A stretch of 14,239 bases of DNA from Bacteroidales bacterium UBA6244. Its GTDB lineage: Bacteria; Bacteroidota; Bacteroidia; Bacteroidales; F082. The stretch covers positions 4,674 through 18,912 of the forward strand of contig DJVY01000143.1 of assembly GCA_002440885.1 (NCBI GenBank). The letters run 5' to 3'. Shown here piece by piece: positions 6,195-13,717 of the stretch (its first letter is position 1; each line of letters starts with the position of its first letter). Made by a program: the position numbers and the translations under genes. Below the pieces are notes generated by a model. That model was not told the DNA's origin and did not search any database. It saw nothing but the letters and a program-made list of their open reading frames with translations.

Positions 6195-7607
6195 GTGAAA
6201 AAAACTGCAGCATACAAGCCCTCCGTGCGTAATCTTACCCAGGGTAATATTTTTCGGCAACTGACCACGCTGGCACTACCGCTCATGGCAATCAGCTTTA
6301 TGCAGATGGCCTACAACCTGGTGGATATCATGTGGATTGGGAAGCTGGGGAGTAAGTCGGTGGCCGCAGTGGGTTCCGTGGGGATGCTGATGTGGATGAT
6401 GGGCTCTGTGGCACTGATCTCCAAGGTGGGCGCAGAGATTTCCATCGGACAGTCCATCGGCGCCCGGCGTCCCGACCTGGCCTCGGCCTATGCTTCGCAC
6501 ACCACCACCATCGCACTGGTACTGGGACTCATCTTTGGTCTCGTTTTCTTTCTCTTCCCCCACCCTTACGTTTCGTTTTATAACATGGAAAGCGGCATAT
6601 CGGCCGATGCAGCCGGTTACCTGCGAATTATTTCCCTGGGGATACCTGTCATATTTTTGATCCTCAACTTTTCAGGCATATACATCGGCTCGGGACGAAG
6701 CGACATCCCCTTTTATTTCAATGCTGCCGGATTGTTGTGCAATATCATCCTTGATCCGCTGCTGATCTTCGGCATGGGACCTTTTCCGGAGATGGGAGTA
6801 AAAGGGGCCGCGCTGGCCACCATCTTGTCGCAGGGAGTGGTACTGTTGTTCTTTGTTCACCATCTGAAGCGGAAGAACGGACTGCTGGGCCGCTTCCGGT
6901 TTCTGATCCGTCCCCGCAGGAAGTATACGCTCAACATCCTGAAACTGGGACTGCCCGTGGCAGCCATGAATGTCTACTTCGCCTTCATCAACATGAACCT
7001 GGCCCGCACCGCATCGGTTTACGGCGGGTATCTCGGCATTACCAGCCAGTCTATTGGCGGCCAGATAGAAGGTATTACCTGGAACACCTCCAACGGCTTC
7101 TCCACGGCGCTGGGTAGCTTTGTGGCGCAAAACTATGCAGCAAACAAGATGCAGCGTGCCACCCGTGCCTTCCGTTATACCCTGATGATGATGGGTGTGC
7201 TGGGTGTGATTGTTACTGTGGCATTTGTGGGGTTTGGAGAAGAAATTTTCTCACTTTTCGTGCAGGAGCGGGAAGCCTATCTGGCGGGAGGCGATTACCT
7301 GCTGATTCTTGGGTTCTCACAGCTCTTCATGATGCTGGAGATCACCACCCAGGGCATGTTCAACGGACTGGGCAAGACCACCCCGCCGGCCATCATCAGC
7401 ATTTTCTTCAACACACTGCGTATCCCGCTGGCGCTCTTTCTGGGCGCCCGCATCGGCGTGACCGGCGTCTGGTGGGCCATCACCATCACCTCCCTGTTCA
7501 AGGGAAGCATCCTCTTTATCTGGTATCTGATTCTTAAGAAGCGACTGGCGAATTCAGTAGAGAAGCATTCTTTCGAGTCTATTAGACACAAAGTGTCAGA
7601 ATTCTAA
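6195..7607 (+). CDS. MATE-family efflux transporter
   Basis: The 470-residue integral membrane protein fits the multidrug and toxic compound extrusion family, which usually expels cationic compounds using a Na+ or H+ gradient. The N-terminus (NLTQGNIFRQLTTLALPLMA) and the following helix with MQMAYNLVDIMWIGKLGS are typical of the DinF/NorM-type superfamily, and two six-helix halves can be traced; the second begins around KLGLPVAAMNVYFAF. Typical GIYIGSGRSDIPFYFNAAGL and GMFNGLGKTTPPAIIS segments occur at matching positions of the halves. The start is GTG at 6195; the next in-frame ATG (6285) would delete the conserved first helix. Its 3' end overlaps the oppositely oriented radical SAM gene by 12 bp. 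Substrate cannot be told from sequence. Base composition is core-like (GC-rich), in contrast to the next genes. Confidence 0.93.
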   Translation: MKKTAAYKPSVRNLTQGNIFRQLTTLALPLMAISFMQMAYNLVDIMWIGKLGSKSVAAVGSVGMLMWMMGSVALISKVGAEISIGQSIGARRPDLASAYASHTTTIALVLGLIFGLVFFLFPHPYVSFYNMESGISADAAGYLRIISLGIPVIFLILNFSGIYIGSGRSDIPFYFNAAGLLCNIILDPLLIFGMGPFPEMGVKGAALATILSQGVVLLFFVHHLKRKNGLLGRFRFLIRPRRKYTLNILKLGLPVAAMNVYFAFINMNLARTASVYGGYLGITSQSIGGQIEGITWNTSNGFSTALGSFVAQNYAANKMQRATRAFRYTLMMMGVLGVIVTVAFVGFGEEIFSLFVQEREAYLAGGDYLLILGFSQLFMMLEITTQGMFNGLGKTTPPAIISIFFNTLRIPLALFLGARIGVTGVWWAITITSLFKGSILFIWYLILKKRLANSVEKHSFESIRHKVSEF

Positions 7608-9104
7608 ATCGTTGGTCATTGGGGGAGCATAAGCACAACGTGGATCTGGAAAATCCCAGTTTTGCTCTCCGTATGCCTTCACGATATCCAGCCAACAGCG
7701 GTTATTCACGGAAAAGCAGGGGTCGAAAAGTTTGCATTCTTTACACGGGCTGCTGTCCTGAATATCTTCTCTTTTTAAAGTCAACAATTTTTTAGCATCT
7801 TGTGAGTTCCATACTTCCGATATACTACTAACGGATACATCTCCAATCAAAAACCGGGGAAGCCAATATAACTGCTCACATATGGTTGCTTTTCCATCCG
7901 GCAGTATAAACAAATGATTATTCAGCGCAGAGCATTTCACCCCTTTGAAATCCATGCTACCGGTTGTACAGTAATGAAAATCCCGGTTTATAGCGGAACG
8001 GTTCAACAATACGGGAAAGCTTAAACAGGGTATTATTTGTTTCTCGATAAATTCGTATAAAGCTTCTATTTCGTTCTTACCGGGTTTGAGTTTCCGAAAA
8101 TCGTTGTATTTGATCCAGTTTGAATTAACCGCCGGAGTTATCCGCCAGTCGGTAATATTCTTAAGACCCGACATGAAACAAGAAAGTTCTTTGAAAACAC
8201 TGTTTTTTGTATTGTATGTAGTAAGCACGGACGCTATCCTATACTTTAATCCACTCTTGTCTAAAAGTTTTATTCCATGTAATATCTTGGCAATGTAATC
8301 ACTTTTTACGAACAATGTCTGTTTCAATAAGTCGGGTGAGCAGGTGTCCACAGATACTTGTATGGGATTGTTATAACTGGTCTTTTTGATGGAATCAATT
8401 ATTTCACCGTTGATAGGACATTTGGTCGATATATATTCGGGAGACATGTTTAAGTCCATTAACTTTTTCAGGATAACAGGCCAATCGGGATGAAGAAATA
8501 TTTCTCCGCCCATAAGATTTACCCCACGCACCTGCATAGTATGGGCTTCTTCTATCAATTCAATCATACGGGTGGTCGACAATTTATTTTTTATTCTCGT
8601 TTTCGTATCCGCATAACAATAGATACAATCAGCGATACACATATTGTTCAACATCAACGTAAGCAATGAAGGGGCAGTGTACATTCGCCGGGTAACTATA
8701 TCGATCGAATAGCAATCAAACACATCCGGCATTAAATTCAAGTAATCCACTTCGCCAGCGATTCGTTTTCGGTTTATAATCACATTTTTAGGAATAAATA
8801 CCTTATCTTCTTTATATTTGGTATAAACCGACCGCGGATTTTCAATAAAGGGAAAAACGATTTTCCTCACCGTCGATTCATCACGATTCAGATACCGGCT
8901 CAATAAGGAAATAGTGGTGTATAATGGTCTATTGAAGGTAAAAAAACTGAAGATCTTCGCATGTAAAGGATGCAGCAAACTCTCCCAATCCCGGGCACTT
9001 AAATTATTTCGCCCTAATCTGGAAAAAATAACAACCCGGCGTGAATCGTTTTTCATCACATATGCCGGGTTGAGGATATAGGTTTCGCTGTCGTCGAATA
9101 ACAT
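7596..9104 (-). CDS. Radical SAM/SPASM protein, probable RiPP maturase 1
   Basis: The 502-residue protein has an N-terminal segment (about 1-115) with winged-helix-like helices around HPLHAKIFSFFTF and ISLLSRYLNRDESTVRKIV, possibly a leader-recognition (RRE/PqqD-like) region. The radical SAM core follows, with CIADCIYC (C156, C160, C163, CX3CX2C) and the MGGE motif (198-201). The C-terminal SPASM region has C391 and C409 in ILPDGKATICEQLYWLPRF, a CX2CX5CX6C run (C454, C457, C463, C470) and C490, enough to ligate two auxiliary Fe-S clusters. Such enzymes modify peptides, often by forming thioether or C-C bonds; the actual reaction here is unknown. The ATG lies 12 bp after the barrel gene's stop, so it is the last gene of the three-gene run. 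It shares architecture and exact SPASM spacing with the enzyme at 11541-12995. Confidence 0.9.
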   Translation of the reverse strand: MLFDDSETYILNPAYVMKNDSRRVVIFSRLGRNNLSARDWESLLHPLHAKIFSFFTFNRPLYTTISLLSRYLNRDESTVRKIVFPFIENPRSVYTKYKEDKVFIPKNVIINRKRIAGEVDYLNLMPDVFDCYSIDIVTRRMYTAPSLLTLMLNNMCIADCIYCYADTKTRIKNKLSTTRMIELIEEAHTMQVRGVNLMGGEIFLHPDWPVILKKLMDLNMSPEYISTKCPINGEIIDSIKKTSYNNPIQVSVDTCSPDLLKQTLFVKSDYIAKILHGIKLLDKSGLKYRIASVLTTYNTKNSVFKELSCFMSGLKNITDWRITPAVNSNWIKYNDFRKLKPGKNEIEALYEFIEKQIIPCLSFPVLLNRSAINRDFHYCTTGSMDFKGVKCSALNNHLFILPDGKATICEQLYWLPRFLIGDVSVSSISEVWNSQDAKKLLTLKREDIQDSSPCKECKLFDPCFSVNNRCWLDIVKAYGEQNWDFPDPRCAYAPPMTNDLEF

Positions 9105-9116
9105 TTATTTATACAA

Positions 9117-11465
9117 TCAAAAACGGTTGATGTCGTCCTGAGCCGCACTTTTGCCGCGGTATTTCTTACTATAATTGTTGAACATACAGGTGATAGATAG
9201 TGTGGCGTAACGGGTTTCATTCTTTTTGTCCGTATCCCAAAAAATATTATCCAACTGCATGTGGGCCTTATCCTTCACCCCGTTGAACAGGTCATACACC
9301 ATCAAATTGAAGCGGAGGGAATTACCCAAGAACGACTTGCGAAGACCTGCGTCAAACCGCTGGTAACCCTTCGATTCAAAGAAAGCATCCTGCCGGTCGC
9401 TCCTGTGGGAAAAGTTGCATGAAAGGACCCACCCTTTGGGTAGCGTAAAATCGTTGTATGCCCTGAAAGAATAATTAAATTTATTATATTCAATCATTTG
9501 CCCGTCATAATTTGCAGAAAAGAATGGTTTAGTAAGATTGACCGAGTAGTTGGGTTGCCAGAATGCAATCTTTGTGTTCCAGTTGAGTGTGGCATGTAGT
9601 GTCTGATATTCCGGAAAATTAGCATACGTGGATAATATCGCGTTGGGATTATTTTCCTGCTCCGTGAAGAACAACAGCACCGGATTCTTTATATATGTAT
9701 AACCCATATTCAGGTAAAAAGCCTTCAATGTTGCCTGCAGGTTAAGGTCATAAATGTTGGACTTGTTCAGGTAAGGATCGCCTTTTTGGAAGACGAAACG
9801 GTTTACATAAATCACATTGCCATTGAGTTGGCTGAAACTTGGCCTCTGCGTACGTTTATTGAACGCAAGGCTCAGATGCACATTCTTTATCACCTCCGAA
9901 ACGGAAAAATTAGGGTACCAGTCGCTGTATGTGCGATCAACAACCGGATTTTTTTCGCTCCCTTCGGTATAATATTCCGTAGTATGTTCGTACCGCAAGC
10001 CTGCCGCCATATTCACACCACCCAATTTGTGTAAATAACTGGCAAAAGCAGCTGCTTTTTTCTCGGTGTTGGTAAATTCGGTGTTGTTAGTGGTGCCGTT
10101 GCTACGCACAAACCCGTTGCCCGCAATATTATTGTACTCACCACCAAACTCAACGATGCCGAAATCCGATTTCCATCCATTGGTTAATTTGCCAGCATAC
10201 AAGTCGTAATCGGTTTGGTTGAAAATATCCACCGCATTCGCAGGAGCTGAATTTACACTCTCTTCCGTCTGTTGATCCTTGTTGTTATGGTTATTTAGAT
10301 AATCAAAGTCGAAATGGAGTGAAAACCTGTCACTAAAGTCGCCGTTGTAGAACGCATTTATTAGATGTTGATAGCCTTCGTCTTTCGTATAAGACTGCGA
10401 CTGTGACGTTTCGAACAGGGCATCGTCCAAATCTGTGGAAGTGCTGATAGGCATATCATATTTATAAGCGGATGTATAGTATTGATACAGCCCACCCACG
10501 GCGTGTCCGTCATTTAGCGAATAATCGAAACCAGTAGTAGCTTGTTGAGAATTTCCATAATAGAGATAGTCCGGCAGTAAGGTGGTGTGTTTCCATACGC
10601 CATCCGCATTTTTCAGTGTAAAAAAGTGATCCTCGGTTGATTCCCACTTACCATAATTATGGTAATAGGTAGCAAACAAGTTCAGCCTGCTTTTAGTATA
10701 GGCGATACTGACGTTCTCAGTGTCGCCCAAATATTTCCCGATCCTGAAACGCTCGGTTATCTGGGCCGAAAACCCGTCGATCCTCGTTTTGGTCTTGATC
10801 AACAACACTGCGCGACCTTCAGCGTCATATTTGGAACCGGGGTTGGTAATCAGTTCTACAGTTGATATCTCTGACGACTCCAATCGTTCCAGTTCGGACG
10901 TGTCACGAACTTTCCGGTTGTTGATATAGACAATGGGAGCGCCTTTGCCGAACACAATTATTTTCCCCTCTTCGGCCATCACGCCCGGTATCCGCTGTAA
11001 CACATCATTTGCCGTACCAACTGTACTTAGCAATGTTGTGGAGACATTCGCGACGATTCCTCCGTTAACTCCGGATTGAAAAGGCGGAATTTTGGAAGTA
11101 ATTACTATCTCGCTTAAAACATTTGATTCGTTCAATGGAATATCTCCCAAATCAATGGGAATTGATGATACATCAACTTGGATAAGTTTGTTTTCGAATC
11201 CGATAAACGATATTTTCAGCAAATATTTACCGCTGTTTAGGTTATCAAACCGGAAACGCCCATCTCCACCACTTGTTGCTCCGGTTACAAAGATAGAATC
11301 AGGCAGCGACAACAATAGTATGTTGGCATACTCCAAGAGTGTGTTTACCACACTTTCAATTACTCTACCCAAAACGGGAACAGTCGCATTTGCAGCAAAG
11401 GGAAATAAGATTGAGAGAAAAACAGATATAAGTTTTACTATTTTTTTCGTAACAAATATTTTCAT
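9117..11465 (-). CDS. Outer-membrane beta-barrel (TonB-receptor-like) protein
   Basis: The 782-residue product begins with a signal peptide (MKIFVTKKIVKLISVFLSIL...ANA). Residues ~28-115 form a carboxypeptidase-D-like/FN3-like regulatory domain (PDSIFVTGATSGGDGRFRF, GKYLLKISFIGFEN). A plug-like domain follows at ~130-235 (TANDVLQRIPGVMAEEGKI, IVYINNRKVRDTSELERL, ISTVELITNPGSKYDAEG). The rest is a long beta-barrel rich in aromatic residues, ending in KKYRGKSAAQDDINRF with a terminal Phe. This is the OMP_b-brl_3-like family common in Bacteroidetes. An in-frame ATG at 11531 would start just 9 bp after the upstream radical SAM stop but would place 22 extra residues before the signal peptide; I prefer 11465. 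It sits between two radical SAM/SPASM genes on the same strand, so transport, receptor or immunity roles linked to a peptide are possible but unproven. Confidence 0.88.
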   Translation of the reverse strand: MKIFVTKKIVKLISVFLSILFPFAANATVPVLGRVIESVVNTLLEYANILLLSLPDSIFVTGATSGGDGRFRFDNLNSGKYLLKISFIGFENKLIQVDVSSIPIDLGDIPLNESNVLSEIVITSKIPPFQSGVNGGIVANVSTTLLSTVGTANDVLQRIPGVMAEEGKIIVFGKGAPIVYINNRKVRDTSELERLESSEISTVELITNPGSKYDAEGRAVLLIKTKTRIDGFSAQITERFRIGKYLGDTENVSIAYTKSRLNLFATYYHNYGKWESTEDHFFTLKNADGVWKHTTLLPDYLYYGNSQQATTGFDYSLNDGHAVGGLYQYYTSAYKYDMPISTSTDLDDALFETSQSQSYTKDEGYQHLINAFYNGDFSDRFSLHFDFDYLNNHNNKDQQTEESVNSAPANAVDIFNQTDYDLYAGKLTNGWKSDFGIVEFGGEYNNIAGNGFVRSNGTTNNTEFTNTEKKAAAFASYLHKLGGVNMAAGLRYEHTTEYYTEGSEKNPVVDRTYSDWYPNFSVSEVIKNVHLSLAFNKRTQRPSFSQLNGNVIYVNRFVFQKGDPYLNKSNIYDLNLQATLKAFYLNMGYTYIKNPVLLFFTEQENNPNAILSTYANFPEYQTLHATLNWNTKIAFWQPNYSVNLTKPFFSANYDGQMIEYNKFNYSFRAYNDFTLPKGWVLSCNFSHRSDRQDAFFESKGYQRFDAGLRKSFLGNSLRFNLMVYDLFNGVKDKAHMQLDNIFWDTDKKNETRYATLSITCMFNNYSKKYRGKSAAQDDINRF

Positions 11466-11540
11466 GACAGAATTTTTCGCCACCTTACTCGGCATATTAC
11501 TTGTAAGTTTTTTTATCTTCACAAAAAGCATATCAAGTTT

Positions 11541-12995
11541 TCAATCTAATAATTTAGGGCAGTTTACATCGGGATAATACCATTTATCCTTTCCAAATTG
11601 CTTTATCGTTTCTTTCCAACAAATTTGTCTAACAGATCGACAACCAATAAACTCTTCACAAGAACTACATAATGAATCCTTTGGAAAATCGTCTTGAGAT
11701 AAATAAAACATTTTTATTGCATTTTTCGAATTCCAAACATCTAATAAACTGTCATTTAAAACATCTCCCAGAATAAATTTAGGCATCCAGTATAATTCTT
11801 CACAAAGTGTAACTTTTCCATCGGGTAAAATAAAGAAACCGGAGTAATTACCGCTACAAAGTCCTCTATTAAAAAAATCCGATAGACCAGTATTTCTGTC
11901 AATTATCTCGTTATTAATTATAGGACGCGTACATCTTATTGGAAATTTAACTTTTTCGGCTAATGTTGAAGTATATAACTTTATTTTTTCTATATTTTCT
12001 TCTCTAGGTTTTATTTCTGCATACCCTTGAGTAAGATAAAGAGATGAACCCGCTCTATCAATTTTCCATTCTATGATATTATCAAATCTCATTATATAAT
12101 CAGCAATAGATATCATGTCTTCAATAGAATCATTTAATTGAGTTAATACTGTATGTATAAACACTTTTACTTTATATTTATTTAATAATGCAAGAGTATT
12201 TTTCATTTTTCCTATATACGTAGGTTTTACGTTTATTATCTTAATAAGATTATCGTCTATCAATGTGTCTAAGGAAATTTGTAAATCCATAATACCCATA
12301 TCAACCAAAGATTTTATGTCATTCTCTGATAAAGGCATTTTTGTTGATAAATAAGGATAATATTCATACTCATGTAATTCTTTCAGTAATTCTCTCCATT
12401 CTTTATATAAAAAAAATTCGCCTCCAATAACATCAAAGCTCCTGACATTTAAATCTTTTGCCTCTCTTATTAATTCTTTAATTCTACTTAAGGGTATTTG
12501 ACAATCTATTTTTTTCCTTCTATCTGCATAACAATAAAAACAATCTGTCAAACATCTATTATTGACCATTAAAACAATACTGGTAGGAGTTGCATGTCTT
12601 TTAGATCTTAAATCAACATTTTTGTCTATAAACATTTCCGGAATGTAGTTCCCATTTGGACAGTTATTAACTGTCGATATCAAAGTATTTGGGGGGAATG
12701 TTGATATGCCTTGTTTAGAATGGACTGCGATAAAAGAGTCATTATCTATTATTTTATCAATAAAGTTAAAAACAATTTTATTATCTACGTTTAAATATTT
12801 CGAAACTTTTTCGACGGATAAATCCATATCCTCTCCGTTCATGAAACTTAAAATGACAGCATGTATTGGATGTATAAAAGTTTCGAAACCATCAGAGATA
12901 GGAAGCTGTCTTCCTAAATATTTAGCCATTATTAAAGTTCGTCCTATATCAGGTTTCATAAAATAATTTGGATTAAAAATGATAGATTTTGCCAT
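11541..12995 (-). CDS. Radical SAM/SPASM protein, probable RiPP maturase 2
   Basis: The 484-residue enzyme has the same layout as the one at 7596-9104. Its N-terminus (IIFNPNYFMKPDIGRTLIMA, then HPIHAVILSFMNG) aligns with ILNPAYVMKNDSRRVVIFSR and HPLHAKIFSFF of the other. The radical SAM motif is CLTDCFYC (C148, C152, C155), followed by IGGEFF (190-195). SPASM cysteines are C380, C398 (FILPDGKVTLCEELYWMPKF), C443, C446, C452, C459 and C479, with spacing identical to the first enzyme. The two differ widely elsewhere. It is far more AT-rich than its partner, which points to a different origin or age. It is the first gene of the run, separated from the precursor gene by about 500 bp; I see no clear TAnnTTTG promoter in front of it. 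The substrate is not shown by sequence; the nearby GG-leader peptide is the obvious candidate. Confidence 0.9.
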   Translation of the reverse strand: MAKSIIFNPNYFMKPDIGRTLIMAKYLGRQLPISDGFETFIHPIHAVILSFMNGEDMDLSVEKVSKYLNVDNKIVFNFIDKIIDNDSFIAVHSKQGISTFPPNTLISTVNNCPNGNYIPEMFIDKNVDLRSKRHATPTSIVLMVNNRCLTDCFYCYADRRKKIDCQIPLSRIKELIREAKDLNVRSFDVIGGEFFLYKEWRELLKELHEYEYYPYLSTKMPLSENDIKSLVDMGIMDLQISLDTLIDDNLIKIINVKPTYIGKMKNTLALLNKYKVKVFIHTVLTQLNDSIEDMISIADYIMRFDNIIEWKIDRAGSSLYLTQGYAEIKPREENIEKIKLYTSTLAEKVKFPIRCTRPIINNEIIDRNTGLSDFFNRGLCSGNYSGFFILPDGKVTLCEELYWMPKFILGDVLNDSLLDVWNSKNAIKMFYLSQDDFPKDSLCSSCEEFIGCRSVRQICWKETIKQFGKDKWYYPDVNCPKLLD

Positions 12996-13494
12996 TTCCT
13001 ATTTATTTTTTTAAATGTATGTGTATTCAACAAAGATGACGATAACTTACAGTTTAAATAAGCTTTAAATGAATCCAAATCAAATACCTTTATTGGTATA
13101 GGCGCTTAAGCCGCCCATTTTTTGTAATTGATTTACAGCAATTTATAGAATTTGAACTTCGGTTAATGATGATCAAACTGCATATCATGTGCAAAATGTG
13201 TCGATACGAAAAATATAAAAATTCATAAACATTTGAATATCAGTTATATAGAAATATGCCAACAAATATATTAGTGCGGTCTAAACGCCTAACCCAATAC
13301 CTTTAAATCAAGTTATTGATTGAGATTTAAACTGGTTCAAATAAATATTATAGATATACATTCTTAATTTTAGTAAAAAATGGGGGCATCAAAAGTAGCT
13401 TTTTCGTTTCTTCTCATTAACAGAAAGTTTAATGACGAGTAAACAATTATATCAGCGAAGAAAGCATTTTTAATCCCCCCAGCACAATTCTCAA
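12996..13494 (-). other. 499-bp AT-rich gap without a convincing gene
   Basis: Both strands were read. Only short ORFs are present (32 codons or fewer), none with a leader-like or family-like sequence. Visible structure is a pair of inverted, imperfect 25-base elements (13092-13116 and 13274-13298), a small hairpin ATACC-N6-GGTAT at 13084-13099, and G-rich (around 13475) and C-rich (around 13385) tracts that could pair over a long distance. It is unclear whether the 5' part of the maturase transcript, its promoter, or decayed mobile DNA occupies it. Confidence 0.6.
13092..13298. repeat. Inverted pair of imperfect palindromes (REP-like)
   Basis: The element at 13092-13116 (containing GGCGCTTAAGCCGCC) matches the reverse complement of 13274-13298 (containing GCGGTCTAAACGCC) at 18 of 25 positions by eye. 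Each has a short internal palindrome. They are the only G/C-rich spots in an AT-rich gap, and face each other across about 157 bases. Confidence 0.45.
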
Positions 13495-13662
13495 TTAAAT
13501 TAGTTCATTGTAACATAAAAGCTTACAATTTGTGCAACTTGCCATGGCACCACCCTCTACTTCACTTAACTCAGATGTTAATAATTCCTCAGCTTCAACT
13601 GCCAATTCCTTTTTAATTTCTTTTTTTACTTCATCCAAGTTCTTTTGATCTTCTTTGTCCAT
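13495..13662 (-). CDS. Double-glycine leader peptide, putative RiPP precursor
   Basis: This 55-residue ORF reads MDKEDQKNLDEVKKEIKKEL for its first 20 residues and continues AVEAEELLTSELSEVEGG to residue 38. The ELSEVEGG ending is the classic double-glycine leader processing site of exported peptides. The predicted core is AMASCTNCKLLCYNELI (17 residues) with three cysteines at C43, C46 and C50 (CX2CX3C). The leader is highly charged and helical, as in other leaders of this class. ATG (13662) and TAA (13495) were read directly. The gene begins 55 bp after the upstream partial gene's stop and lies upstream of two radical SAM/SPASM genes on the same strand, which is the usual setting of a substrate peptide. 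It is too short for standard gene calling. Whether it is modified by these enzymes is inference. Confidence 0.8.
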   Translation of the reverse strand: MDKEDQKNLDEVKKEIKKELAVEAEELLTSELSEVEGGAMASCTNCKLLCYNELI

Positions 13663-13717
13663 AGATACAAAATTTAAAAATATCCCTACTCTATTGTTGG
13701 TTTTTCGGTTCCACCAT

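Noticed and set aside
6195..7607. MATE transporter as exporter of the mature peptide
   Set aside because: It is on the opposite strand with core-like composition, and MATE proteins are not known to me to process GG leaders; adjacency alone is weak evidence.
13100..13191. 32-codon minus-strand ORF beginning MICSLIIINRSS, considered as a second precursor peptide
   Set aside because: No leader-like charged helix, no GG or similar cleavage motif, and the ORF runs through the inverted repeat.
13167..13232. 20-codon plus-strand ORF with a CKMC motif
   Set aside because: Too short, on the opposite strand to the cluster, and no supporting start signal or similarity.
13287..13293. GCCTAAC, matching the RYYYAAC box of integron attC sites
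   Set aside because: No GTTRRRY partner box is found at a suitable distance on the same strand, and no integrase or cassette genes are in view.
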